From positions 62,001 to 126,000 of the forward strand of contig JAWKZP010000016.1 of assembly GCA_041395905.1 (NCBI GenBank): a stretch of DNA of 64,000 nt. The letters run 5' to 3'. Position numbers and translations under genes: made by a program. The notes beneath the pieces are model-generated. The model searched no databases and was not told the origin of the DNA. It worked only from the letters and a program-made list of their open reading frames with translations. Below are positions 53,371 to 61,936 of this stretch, piece after piece; positions within the stretch are counted from its first letter, which is position 1; the number at the start of each line of letters is the position of its first letter. This DNA comes from UBA7803 sp041395905 (GTDB lineage Bacteria > Pseudomonadota > Gammaproteobacteria > Pseudomonadales > Azotimanducaceae).

Positions 53371-53704
53371 ACGCGACCGCGAAGATGTAGCCGACGCTGA
53401 CCAGCGCGCCGACGAAACCCACCAGCTTGAGCGATGTCGTCGTCGCGCGCATGGTGAGCACACCGAAGCCGATGTAAGCCAGCAGGCCCACCAGCTTGGC
53501 GCCGAGCCAGCCGGAGACCGGCGACAGGCTGAGCTGCACGGCCATGGTCACGCCCAGCGCCAGCAGCAGGGTGTCCACCACATGCGGGAGGATCTTGACC
53601 CACTTCTGCTGGCGCAGCGGTGAATCGGTGAGCGACCAGATGCCGCGCACGACGAAGCCGAGCACCGTGAGATAGGCCAGACCAACGTGCAGCATCTTCA
53701 GCAT
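53342..53704 (-). CDS. SirB2-like membrane protein
   Basis: A 120-residue membrane protein with four hydrophobic helices. LHVGLAYLTVLGFVVRGIW, LPHVVDTLLLALGV and LVGLLAYIGFGVLTMR match the SirB family, short helical proteins of unknown biochemical role, often near other regulatory or cofactor genes in gammaproteobacteria. The conserved His residues in helices 1 and 2 (LHVG, PHVVD) could bind a heme or metal. It is monocistronic and converges on the ANK-like transporter gene, overlapping it by 29 bases. Confidence 0.87.
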   Translation of the reverse strand: MLKMLHVGLAYLTVLGFVVRGIWSLTDSPLRQQKWVKILPHVVDTLLLALGVTMAVQLSLSPVSGWLGAKLVGLLAYIGFGVLTMRATTTSLKLVGFVGALVSVGYIFAVAFSRQVWPFG

Positions 53705-53882
53705 GGGTTACGATTCCTCAGCGGCTGGGCACAGGGGGCACATACGCGGCGCCCGTTCTCCAGAGAGCCGCCAAGATACGCCAGTTTCGCCTCCGGCAGA
53801 ACCCGTCTGACGCGAGCGCCCGGCGCAGCAGCGGCCGCTGCCGGTATACTTGCCGCTTTCACGAATCACCGGGCAACCGACG

Positions 53883-54752
53883 ATGCAAGGACCAACTTCC
53901 CACATCTACTTCTCCCAGCGCCTGCGCCTGCACTACGTGGACTGGGGCAACCCGGACGCGCCCACGCTGCTGCTGGTGCACGGCGGGCGTGACCACTGCC
54001 GCAACTGGGACTGGGTAGCCGAGGCACTGCGCCACGACTACCACATCATCGCCCCGGATCTGCGCGGTCACGGCGACTCGCAGTGGATGATCGGCGGCAG
54101 CTACAACCAGATCGACTACGTCTACGACATCGCCCAGCTGGTGCGTCAGACCACGGACGAACCGATCACCATCATCGGCCATTCTCTCGGCGGTTCGATT
54201 TCGCTCATGTACACGGGTCTGTACCCGGAAACCGTGACCAGGCTGGTGGCCATCGAAGGCATGGGGCCGCCGCCGCAGATGATCGAGCAGCGCATTAAAC
54301 AGCCGGTGGAGGACCGTCTGCACCTGTGGGTGGAGGACCTGCGCAAAGCCTCGGGCCGTATCCCGCGCCGCTACCCGACGCTTGAAGAAGCCTACGAGCG
54401 CATGCAGACCGAGAACCCGCACCTCACCGAGGCGCAGGCGCGGCATCTGACCATTCACGGCAGCAACCAGAACGAGGACGGCACCTACAGCTGGAAGTTC
54501 GACAACTACGTGCGCGTGTTCGGCGTGACGGGTCTCGACTTCGAGCAGCAGTACCGTTTATTCTCGCGCATCACCTGCCCGACGCTGCTCATCCGCGGCA
54601 CCGAATCCTGGGCTTCCGATCCGGCAAAGGACGGCCGGGCCAAACACTTCCGCAACGCGCGCGTGGTCAACATCGAGGGTGCCGGCCACTGGGTGCATCA
54701 CGATCAGCTCGAGGAGTTTCTGAGCGTGACGCGGTCATTCCTCGAGGAATGA
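53883..54752 (+). CDS. Alpha/beta-fold hydrolase
   Basis: A 289-residue alpha/beta hydrolase. LVHGGRDHCRNWDW (about residues 31-44) and DLRGHGDSQW (about 60-69) precede the nucleophile elbow GHSLGGS (Ser, about 100-106), with the catalytic Asp and His near RGTESWAS and GAGHWVHHD. A Ser nucleophile points to an esterase, C-C hydrolase or lactonase. The ATG at 53883 is preferred to longer in-frame starts because similarity begins here. It is followed 4 bases later by the CinA fusion gene, so it is likely in the same operon. Confidence 0.88.
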   Translation: MQGPTSHIYFSQRLRLHYVDWGNPDAPTLLLVHGGRDHCRNWDWVAEALRHDYHIIAPDLRGHGDSQWMIGGSYNQIDYVYDIAQLVRQTTDEPITIIGHSLGGSISLMYTGLYPETVTRLVAIEGMGPPPQMIEQRIKQPVEDRLHLWVEDLRKASGRIPRRYPTLEEAYERMQTENPHLTEAQARHLTIHGSNQNEDGTYSWKFDNYVRVFGVTGLDFEQQYRLFSRITCPTLLIRGTESWASDPAKDGRAKHFRNARVVNIEGAGHWVHHDQLEEFLSVTRSFLEE

Positions 54753-54756
54753 CCCA

Positions 54757-55818
54757 TTGAGCGCGCGGGCCGAGCTGCTGCATGCCTCGCCCTGGCAGGG
54801 CGTCTTCTTCGTCACCGGCGGTGGCTCGCTGCTGCTGTCGGAGCTGCTCACCACGCCAGGTGCCTCAGCCACGGTGCTGGAGGCGCGCGTCCCCTACGCT
54901 GAGCAGGCCCTGGCCGAGCTGCTCGGCCGGGCACCGGAGCAAGCCTGCTCCGACGGCACCGCTCGAGCCCTGGCGATGGCGGCGTTCCAGCGCGCGCGAG
55001 TGCTCAGGAGCGCGACGCCGTTCGGCCTGGGTTGCACGGCGAGCCTGGCCACGGGTCGTGTGAAACGCGGAACCCATCGCGCGCACGTGGCGCTGCAGAC
55101 CGAGAGCGCTACCTACAGCGCGCATCTGACCTTCGACAGCAATCGCGAAGGCGAGGAGCAGGAGCTGCTCGAACTGCTCTGGCACGCGCTGGGTCAGGTA
55201 CTGGCGCTGCCGCTCGAGCAGCTGCCGCCACGGGCGCCGGTCGTGGCCCACACGCCCGCTCAGCACAGCTGGCGCGAACTGATTCTCGGCGAGACGCTAG
55301 GCCACCCCAGCGCGCCGCACGACGGGGCCCTGCTGCTGCCCGGCGCGTTCAATCCGCTGCACCACGCGCACCAGCGCATGCTGGAGATTGCCGAAGCCCG
55401 AACCGGGCTCGGCGGCGCCTACGAGCTTTCCATCGTAAACGTCGACAAGCCGCTGCTGGACTACACGGAAATCGACACCCGTCTGCGCCAGTTCGATCGT
55501 CCGGTCTGGCTGACCCGGCTGCCGACCTTCATCGAGAAGGCCCGATACTTTCGGGGTGCCGCCTTCGTAGTGGGCGTGGATACGCTGGTCCGGATCATGG
55601 AACCCCGCTACTACGGCAGCGGCGCGGCACGCGACGCGGCACTTGCTGAGATCGCTGAGCTCGGTACCCGGTTCGTCGTGTTCGGCCGCGAGCTCGAAGG
55701 CCGCTTTCAGGTGCTGGCCGACCTCGATCTGCCGCACGACATTCGCGCGTTGTGCCTGGAGGTGAGCGAGGCGGAGTTCCACGAGCCCATCTCATCCACC
55801 GCGATCCGAACCAGCTGA
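54757..55818 (+). CDS. CinA-like / nucleotidyltransferase fusion protein
   Basis: A 353-residue two-domain protein. Residues 1-150 look like the C-terminal domain of CinA (PncC, NMN/nicotinamide nucleotide amidase): FVTGGGSLLLSELL, RVPYAEQALAELLG and ATPFGLGCTASL. Residues 185-353 form a nucleotidyltransferase with GAFNPLHHAHQRML (HxGH-like site as HHAH, about 191-204) and the C-terminal EPISSTAIRTS (ISSTxIR motif). Both domains are connected to pyridine-nucleotide chemistry, so a fused NMN salvage activity is possible. The start is TTG 54757. It follows the hydrolase gene by 4 bases and converges on Fpg. Confidence 0.85.
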   Translation: MSARAELLHASPWQGVFFVTGGGSLLLSELLTTPGASATVLEARVPYAEQALAELLGRAPEQACSDGTARALAMAAFQRARVLRSATPFGLGCTASLATGRVKRGTHRAHVALQTESATYSAHLTFDSNREGEEQELLELLWHALGQVLALPLEQLPPRAPVVAHTPAQHSWRELILGETLGHPSAPHDGALLLPGAFNPLHHAHQRMLEIAEARTGLGGAYELSIVNVDKPLLDYTEIDTRLRQFDRPVWLTRLPTFIEKARYFRGAAFVVGVDTLVRIMEPRYYGSGAARDAALAEIAELGTRFVVFGRELEGRFQVLADLDLPHDIRALCLEVSEAEFHEPISSTAIRTS

Positions 55819-55825
55819 GGCCGGC

Positions 55826-56779
55826 TCATTCCAGGTCTTCGAGACGACGCGGCCAGTTGTCCTTCAACAGGCGCGACAGGGAGCGGTCGGCCAGCAGTCG
55901 GCCCCCGGTCTGGCAGCGGGCGCAATAGTTGGCCTCGTTCTCGGCATAGCGGATGCGCTGCACCGGAGACCCGCACACCGGGCAGGGCTCGCGGTACTTG
56001 CCGTGCACCGCCATGTCGGCGTGAAAGGCGGTGACTTTACCGGGGAACCGGGCCCCGGCCGCCTCGCGGTGCCGCTCGGTCCAGCTGATCAGCACTTCCC
56101 GGCAAGCCTCGAACAGGCACGTCATCTCCTCGTCGGACAGATCCCGCGGCCGCTTGAACGGCGACAGCCGCGCGTGCAGCAGGATCTCGTCGGAGTAGGC
56201 GTTGCCGATCCCGGCGAACACGTGCTGGTCGGTGAGCGCCCGTTTCAACGTGTGGTTGCTGTCACGCAACCGCTCGGCGAACGTGGGCAGATCGATCTCC
56301 AGCACCTCGAGACCCCCGGGGTCGAGCTCGGCCAGCGCCTCGGCGCCCTGAACCAGGCGCAGCGATGCGCGCTTCTTCTTGCTCGCCTCGGTGAGCAGCA
56401 GCGTGCCGGTCGCGAAATCGAACGCCGCCAGGCCATTGCGTTTGGGTACCGCGGGCCGCTTGCCGGGCACGCCGCCCGCAGCGCGGCTCTTTGCCTCTCC
56501 CGCTGCCTCTCCCGCTCCGGTACTGGACAGATCCTGCCACTGCAGTCGGCCCGAGATCATCAGGTGCAGTACCAGATAGAAGTCGCCGTCCAGAGCGATC
56601 ACCAGCTGCTTGCCAAGACGCCGACAACCGCGCACGCGCCGGCCGCGGACGTCCGCGATGCCGGGCGTGACGGTACGCAGCAGGAACGGGCTCGCCAGCC
56701 GGATGTCGACGAGTTCGGTGCCGACGATGCGCTGCTCGAGGTGCTCCAGATAGACGGTCAGATCCGGCAGCTCAGGCAC
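55826..56779 (-). CDS. Fpg/Nei-family DNA glycosylase
   Basis: A 317-residue DNA glycosylase/AP lyase. The GTG at 56779 is chosen because it yields PELPD at the N-terminus after Met removal; the free Pro and next Glu are the catalytic residues. GKQLVIALDGD carries the beta-hairpin Lys, and the C-terminal zinc finger CPVCGSP... CARCQ (four Cys) ends with TGGRLLADR, where Arg contacts DNA. It excises oxidised bases such as formamidopyrimidines. A low-complexity insert of about 30 residues (Gly/Ala/Lys-rich, about 89-118) breaks the domain before GLAAFDF. It overlaps the MATE gene by 8 bases. Confidence 0.9.
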   Translation of the reverse strand: MPELPDLTVYLEHLEQRIVGTELVDIRLASPFLLRTVTPGIADVRGRRVRGCRRLGKQLVIALDGDFYLVLHLMISGRLQWQDLSSTGAGEAAGEAKSRAAGGVPGKRPAVPKRNGLAAFDFATGTLLLTEASKKKRASLRLVQGAEALAELDPGGLEVLEIDLPTFAERLRDSNHTLKRALTDQHVFAGIGNAYSDEILLHARLSPFKRPRDLSDEEMTCLFEACREVLISWTERHREAAGARFPGKVTAFHADMAVHGKYREPCPVCGSPVQRIRYAENEANYCARCQTGGRLLADRSLSRLLKDNWPRRLEDLE

Positions 56780-58157
56780 GCTCTGCGCCCAATTCAGACA
56801 TACGTACGACCGTGCGCCAGCGGCCACTGCGGAAGCGCCAGATCAGCAGGCTGCCCTTGACCACGTAGTCACCGACAAGCGCGCCGTACACCCAGATCAC
56901 CGGCAGATCGAGCCAGGTGAACGCGGCCGCCAGCCCGCAGCGCATGCCGATCAGACCTATGAACGTCGCCATCAGCGGGAACCGGGTATCGCCGGAGCCG
57001 CGCAGCGCGCCGCCGATGGCGAAATCCACCGCCAGCAGCGGCATCATCGACCCCAGCATGTACATGAACTGCACGGTGTATCTGATGGTGAGCGGCTCGT
57101 CGCCGAGGAAGAACGTGGCCAGCTCCACCGAGTAGAAGATCACCAGCGCGCCCAGCGCGCCCATGGCGAGCACCGCAAAACCCAGCGCGCGCCAACCCGC
57201 CCGGGTCGCGCCGTCGTGGTCGTTGGCGCCCAGGTGCTGGCCCACCAGCGTCGATCCCGCGATGGAGAAGCCGAAACCCACGGTCATGCACACCTGCAGC
57301 AGGTTGACGCCGATGTTGTAGGCGGCAAAGGCCTCGGTGCCGTAGAAATTGCCTATCAGCATCAGGAAGATGAAGAACCCGATCTGGAATACGCCCTGCT
57401 CGACGGCCGCGGGGTAGCCGATGTCGAGCAGCCTGCGCAGGCGCTCCCGGCGCCACCAGCCGCCGCCCACGTGCTTCACCCGGAACTTGTTCTTGATCCA
57501 CAGCCAGAGCAGCACGCCGGCGCCGACGCTGAACGACAATCCGGCCGCCACCGCTGCGCCGGCCACGCCCATGTCCGGGAACCCCCAGCGCCCGAACACG
57601 AACACGTACAGCAGCGGCAGGTTGATGATGTTGACGCCGAAGCCGATCCACAGCGGCGACCAGGCGTCCCCCGACGCGCGCAACGCGGCACCGAGAATGA
57701 AGTTGACCGCGAATGCCAGGTTGAACACGCACAGCCAGCGGATGTTGGAAGCCGCCAGCTCCAGCGTGTGCGGATCCAGGCCGAACACGCTGGCCACGTG
57801 ATAGGCGAACGGCAGACCCAGCACCGTGACACCCAGCGCGAACGCGCCGGCCAGCACCAGCGAAGCCATGGTGACACGGCTGGCTTCGGTGTAGTCCCTC
57901 GCACCCCAGGCCCTGGCCACCAGCGCCGTGGTACCGGCGCTCACAGCCATCAGGATCGCCTGCATGGCGAAGAAGACGCGCTGCCCTGCGCCCACCGCCG
58001 CCAGCGCCTGCGCGCCCAGCGAACCGACGAATTTGGTCTGCACCATGCCGACCACGGTGAATGACAGGTTGCCGAGAATCGACGGAATCGCAAGCTGCCA
58101 GATGCTCGGCCGCTGCTGCTCGTCCCGTTCGGGTTGTATCTCTTCGACCGTTGCCAC
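56772..58157 (-). CDS. MATE-family efflux transporter
   Basis: A 461-residue membrane protein with about 12 helices arranged as two six-helix halves (about residues 20-220 and 250-450). NLSFTVVGMVQTKFVGSLGAQALAAVGAG (split), LRASGDAWSPL and its repeat GALRGSGDTRFPL are typical MATE family features. It exports cationic or other small molecules with sodium or protons. The ATG 58157 is divergent from the enoyl-CoA hydratase gene with 88 bases between starts. The Fpg gene follows with an 8-base overlap, so the two may be co-transcribed. Confidence 0.93.
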   Translation of the reverse strand: MATVEEIQPERDEQQRPSIWQLAIPSILGNLSFTVVGMVQTKFVGSLGAQALAAVGAGQRVFFAMQAILMAVSAGTTALVARAWGARDYTEASRVTMASLVLAGAFALGVTVLGLPFAYHVASVFGLDPHTLELAASNIRWLCVFNLAFAVNFILGAALRASGDAWSPLWIGFGVNIINLPLLYVFVFGRWGFPDMGVAGAAVAAGLSFSVGAGVLLWLWIKNKFRVKHVGGGWWRRERLRRLLDIGYPAAVEQGVFQIGFFIFLMLIGNFYGTEAFAAYNIGVNLLQVCMTVGFGFSIAGSTLVGQHLGANDHDGATRAGWRALGFAVLAMGALGALVIFYSVELATFFLGDEPLTIRYTVQFMYMLGSMMPLLAVDFAIGGALRGSGDTRFPLMATFIGLIGMRCGLAAAFTWLDLPVIWVYGALVGDYVVKGSLLIWRFRSGRWRTVVRMSELGAERA

Positions 58158-58245
58158 CGCCGTGCCTTACCTGATGCTGACTGCTAACATTGCGCGCTCG
58201 CTTACGCGCCGGGCGCCCCCGGCCACTGTTTGGGGACACAGGAAC

Positions 58246-59046
58246 ATGACCGAATACACCGACATCGGCGTCTCGCTGGACGACCACATCATGACCGTCG
58301 AGATCCGGCGCCCGCCGCAGAACTTCTTCGATCACTCGCTGATCAGCCAGATCGCGGACGCGTTCGCACAGGCCGACGACAACCCCGAATGTCGGGCCAT
58401 CGTGCTGTGCTCCGAAGGCAAGCATTTCTGCGCCGGCGCCAACTTCGGCACAGGCAAGGACGACGGTTCCGGAAGCAACGAGTTTACCGAGGAAGGGTTC
58501 CGAAACACTACTGGAAAACTCTACACCGCCGCGGCGCGCCTGTTTGCCAACGCCAAGCCCGTAGTCGGCGCCATTCAGGGGGCGGCCATCGGCGGTGGTC
58601 TTGGGCTGGCGCTGGTGCCGGACTTCCGCGTCGCCTGTCCCGAGGCCCGCTTCGCTGCCAATTTCGTCAAGCTGGGCATCCACCAGGGCTTCGGCATCTC
58701 GGTGACCCTGCCGCGCATCATCGGCCAGCAGGCGGCAAACATGATGCTGCTCACCGGCCGTCGGGTCACCGGCGCAGAGGCTCACGCCATGGGGCTGGTG
58801 GACGTGCTCACGGACATGGACAACCTGCGCGCCGAGGCGCGCAAGCTGGCCGCCGAGATCGCCGAGAACGCACCGCTGGCCGTCAAGTCGGTGCGAGCGA
58901 CGCTGCGCGGCGACCTGGCCGCGCAGGTGGCCACCGCCACCGATCACGAGCTCAAGGAGCAACAGTGGCTGCGCGCAACCAGCGACGCCCAGGAGGGCAT
59001 CCGTTCCGTGGCCGAACGGCGCCCCGGCAACTTCACCGGCAAATAA
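58246..59046 (+). CDS. Enoyl-CoA hydratase/isomerase family protein
   Basis: A 266-residue crotonase-family protein. GKHFCAGANFGTGK (about residues 60-73) gives the first oxyanion-hole segment, and AIQGAAIGGGLGLALVPDFRVACPEARFAANFVKLGI (split) the second. Only part of the catalytic glutamate pair is apparent: the canonical E before GGG is lacking (AAIGGGLG). So the enzyme may act as an isomerase or hydrolase rather than a hydratase. It is the first gene of an operon with an LLM oxidoreductase and SDR, 18 bases apart. The longer frame from 57928 overlaps the divergent MATE gene. Confidence 0.88.
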   Translation: MTEYTDIGVSLDDHIMTVEIRRPPQNFFDHSLISQIADAFAQADDNPECRAIVLCSEGKHFCAGANFGTGKDDGSGSNEFTEEGFRNTTGKLYTAAARLFANAKPVVGAIQGAAIGGGLGLALVPDFRVACPEARFAANFVKLGIHQGFGISVTLPRIIGQQAANMMLLTGRRVTGAEAHAMGLVDVLTDMDNLRAEARKLAAEIAENAPLAVKSVRATLRGDLAAQVATATDHELKEQQWLRATSDAQEGIRSVAERRPGNFTGK

Positions 59047-59064
59047 GCAGGCAGGAGCAACAAC

Positions 59065-59937
59065 ATGGACATCGGCAAACTGGGCGTCTGGTACTTCCTC
59101 GACGGCCTTCCCGCGCCGGCTGCGGCCGCCGCCGCGCAACGCATCGAAGCGCTCGGCTACGGCGCGCTGTGGATACCGGAAACGGTCGGGCGCCATCCGC
59201 TGGTGGCGGCCTCATGGCTGCTGGCAAACACGAGCAAGCTGGTGCTCGCCACCGGCATCGCCAACATCTACCACCGCGAACCGGGCGTGGCCATGCAGGG
59301 CCAGAAGACCCTGGCCGAGCAGTCGGGCAACCGTTTTCTGCTGGGTCTGGGTGTCTCGCACAAGCCCCTGGTGGAGGGCGTCCGCGGCCTCAACTACGGC
59401 CCGCCCGTCGCGACCATGCGCAAATATCTCGACGCCATGGCCGCCTCGCCCTACAACGGCGCCGCGCCGTCGGAAAATCCGCCCACCGTCATCGCCGCCC
59501 TGGGGCCGAAGATGCTGGAGCTGGCGCGCGACAAATGCGCCGGCGCGCACCCCTACTTCACCTCACCGGAGCACACCGCCATGGCCCGGGAAATCCTCGG
59601 CCCGGACAAGTGGTTGTGCGTGGAGCAGAAGGTCATCCTGGAAACGGAACCCGCCAAGGCCCGGGCCCTTGCCCGTCCCGTGGCGCAGATCTACACGGGC
59701 CTGCCCAACTACCGCAACAACTGGCTGCGCATGGGCCTGAGCGAGGCCGACTTCGAGAACGGCGGCTCCGACCGGTTCATCGACACCACCTTCGCCTGGG
59801 GTTCCGCCGACAAGATCCGCGAGCGCATTCAGGCGCATTTCGATGCCGGCGCCAGCCACGTGTGCATCCAGCCGGTGAACCCCAATGGTCAGTTCGGTGA
59901 TCTGCATTGGGAAGCTCTGGAGGCCCTGGCACCGTGA
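59065..59937 (+). CDS. LLM-class flavin/F420-dependent oxidoreductase
   Basis: A 290-residue luciferase-like TIM-barrel enzyme of the TIGR03620-like group. ALGYGALWIPETVGRHPLVAA (split, about residues 31-52) and ATGIANIYHREPGVA follow the order seen in that group, then FLLGLGVSHKPLVEGVRG (about 92-109). Family members in other bacteria act with F420 or FMN on unknown substrates. The gene's stop overlaps the SDR start (GTGA), giving a coupled pair. With the enoyl-CoA hydratase-like gene it suggests a small catabolic module for an alkyl or cyclic acyl-CoA. Confidence 0.9.
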   Translation: MDIGKLGVWYFLDGLPAPAAAAAAQRIEALGYGALWIPETVGRHPLVAASWLLANTSKLVLATGIANIYHREPGVAMQGQKTLAEQSGNRFLLGLGVSHKPLVEGVRGLNYGPPVATMRKYLDAMAASPYNGAAPSENPPTVIAALGPKMLELARDKCAGAHPYFTSPEHTAMAREILGPDKWLCVEQKVILETEPAKARALARPVAQIYTGLPNYRNNWLRMGLSEADFENGGSDRFIDTTFAWGSADKIRERIQAHFDAGASHVCIQPVNPNGQFGDLHWEALEALAP

Positions 59938-60623
59938 GCACCGACGACACCTTCTCGGGCAAGGTCGCCGTGGTCACCGGCGCCGCCGGCGCACTCGGCC
60001 GCGCTGTGGCAGATCACTTTGCCGGACGCGGCGCCACGGTGGCCCAGCTCGACGTGCTGGCCATCGACAACGGCCACTACTCGGCTACCTGCGACCTGCT
60101 GGATCCTGCCAGCTGCCAGGCAGCCGTGAACGCCATCCACGCCAAGCTAGGCCGCATCGACGTGCTGGCGAACATCGCCGGCGGCTTCACCATGGGCGAG
60201 CCGGTGCACGAGACCAGCGACGCCACCTGGGATTTCATGATGGGTCTGAACGCCCGCTCGGTGCTGAACATGGCCCGCGCGGTGGTACCGGTGATGCTCG
60301 AGCATGGGGGTGGAAGGATCGTCAACATCGGCGCCGGCGCGGGACTGCACGGTGTCGGCCAGATGGGCGCCTACAGCGCCTCGAAGAGCGTGGTCATCCG
60401 GCTCACCGAAGCCATGTCAGACGAGCTGCGCGGGCAGGGCATCAACGTGAACTGCGTGCTGCCGAGCGTGATCGACACCGAGCGCAACCGCCAGGACATG
60501 CCGGACGCGGACTTCTCGAAGTGGGTGACCCCGGCGGCCATGGCCAGGGTAATCGGGTTTCTGGCTTCAGAAGCCGCGGAGGCGATTCACGGGGCAGCGG
60601 TGCCGGTGCGAGGGTTGAGCTGA
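59934..60623 (+). CDS. SDR-family oxidoreductase
   Basis: A 229-residue short-chain dehydrogenase/reductase. The cofactor motif VVTGAAGALGRAV (about residues 12-24), NIAGG (about 77-81), and the catalytic Ser-Tyr-Lys (IGAGAGLHG and YSASK, about 149-153) are seen. The GTG at 59934 overlaps the LLM stop; an in-frame extension to 59907 is inside that gene. Length fits the family. It likely interconverts a hydroxyl and a ketone in the same pathway as its two operon partners. A terminator lies about 60 bases downstream. Confidence 0.9.
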   Translation: MSTDDTFSGKVAVVTGAAGALGRAVADHFAGRGATVAQLDVLAIDNGHYSATCDLLDPASCQAAVNAIHAKLGRIDVLANIAGGFTMGEPVHETSDATWDFMMGLNARSVLNMARAVVPVMLEHGGGRIVNIGAGAGLHGVGQMGAYSASKSVVIRLTEAMSDELRGQGINVNCVLPSVIDTERNRQDMPDADFSKWVTPAAMARVIGFLASEAAEAIHGAAVPVRGLS

Positions 60624-60675
60624 CGGGTCAGTCGCAGGCAGGCGCTGCGAACAGGCTGCACCGACACAGCCGAAA

Positions 60676-60711
60676 CGAAAAAGCCCGGCCTAGGCCGGGC
60701 TTTCTTTGCGG
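60676..60711. terminator. Bidirectional rho-independent terminator
   Basis: AAGCCCGGCC and GGCCGGGCTT form a stem of 10 bp with a TA loop at 60681-60702, flanked by A-rich sequence left and CTTTCTTT right. It would terminate the SDR operon on the plus strand and the PEP-CTERM gene on the minus strand. Confidence 0.88.
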
Positions 60712-60726
60712 TGCGCACTCCGTTGT

Positions 60727-61567
60727 TCAGCCAGGCCGTCTGCGACGCATCAGCCCGATACCCAGCAGACCGGCGCCGAGGAGCGCGAGCGAACCCGGTT
60801 CCGGGACCGGTGTGGACGCCAGCGCTCCGTAATAGGGGCCGTAGTTGCCGCCGCCCCCGCACACCTCGTCGTTCGCTACATCTCCGCTTGTGGCCTCGAC
60901 GATCTTGACCGCGGCACGCAGATGCCCCGGCGACAACACGCAACCGTCGAACATGCGCGCCTGGTCCGTTTGCAGGGTGTCTTCAGTCAGCCCATCGAAC
61001 AACTCAGGCGTCAGGTCGAAACTGCTACCCGAACGAATGTAGCCGAAGATCGTATCCGTGAAGGACACCGCGACGTTGCATTGACCCGCCCTGCCCACAG
61101 GCGGTGAATCGCAAAGCTGCAGGTCGAAGCCCTTGTAATTCAGCGCATTGTTGAATTCTGCGCCTCTATTATCGACTTCGGATCGAACGCCATGTTCGAG
61201 CTGAACTCGATCTTGTTCGTGTCGTGGGGACCCGGTTTGTCGAGCACCGGAAGATCATCGAACGCGCCCGTGTAGTTCAGGTGGATCGCCTGCAGTTCCA
61301 GATCGACGGGGCCGTCCGGAGGTGCAAGGAACAGTCGCTGTATGGACAGCGACAGAACCCCGGTGACGCTGGTCTCCGCGATCGTCAGGCGCGCGATGTC
61401 GGGCCCCTGATCGCAGACGTTGACCCGGCTCCGGTGCCGCTGATCGTGCAATTGAACGTAAAGCTGACCGGCGACGCCCACGCGGATGCGGAAACAAGGC
61501 TTGCAGCACCCATCAGCAGATGTAACGCACGGCGAGAGAGGTTGAGTCGCCCTGAACCGAACGTCAT
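60727..61567 (-). pseudogene. PEP-CTERM protein gene with two frame breaks
   Basis: Three reading frames read in order give one protein. Frame 1 starts at 61567 with a signal peptide (MTFGSGRLNLSRRALHLLMG, ending AWAS). Frame 2 continues with IARLTIAETSVTGVLSLSIQ to SSNMAFDPKS. Frame 3 continues through NYKGFDLQLCDSPP to the C-terminal sorting signal VPEPGSLALLGAGLLGIGLM followed by RRRR. Breaks lie near GGGG at 61400-61406 and near 61163-61180. The sorting signal marks substrates of EpsH-type exosortases, which anchor or export the protein for exopolysaccharide surfaces. Decay or sequence errors are both possible; exosortase is not in the window. Confidence 0.72.
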
Positions 61568-61625
61568 CTTCTTGTACCCCAACTTACCCGCAACAACAGC
61601 CTGCGGTAACGGCTGACCATTCCAA

Positions 61626-61642
61626 CGCAATTCCAGTGCCAG
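61626..61642 (-). promoter_or_regulatory. Sigma-54 promoter (-24/-12) for PEP-CTERM gene
   Basis: On the minus strand CTGGCACTGGAATTGCG matches the consensus TGGCAC-N5-TTGC with the essential GG and GC exactly 10 bases apart. It lies 59 bases upstream of the PEP-CTERM start, leaving an untranslated leader of about 47 bases. PEP-CTERM genes of other bacteria are often sigma-54 and PrsR controlled, which supports the call. Confidence 0.8.
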
Positions 61643-61936
61643 CTATCTACCACCTTGTTTTTCAATGAGATAGAGCTATCCACAGGCGTCAGCAGGCGAC
61701 CTTGTAAAGATTTTCGACGCATTTGCGCGGGAACGAATGCGGACTGTCAAAAGTCCCGGCGCCAGCTGCTGACCCCTCACTGCGCCGCGAGCAGGCGCCC
61801 GGCACCCTGCACCAACTCCTCAAAGATCTCCTGCGCCGGCCTGACCTTCTTGATCATACCGATCCCCGTCCCGCAAACCCCGGGTTCACGTCCCCCCGCT
61901 TCTCACGGTTCGCGGCGGCCATCACCGGCCCGGAAA

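Noticed and set aside
56869..59196. 775-residue open frame spanning MATE and enoyl-CoA hydratase genes
   Set aside because: Covers two genes on other frames, no domain.
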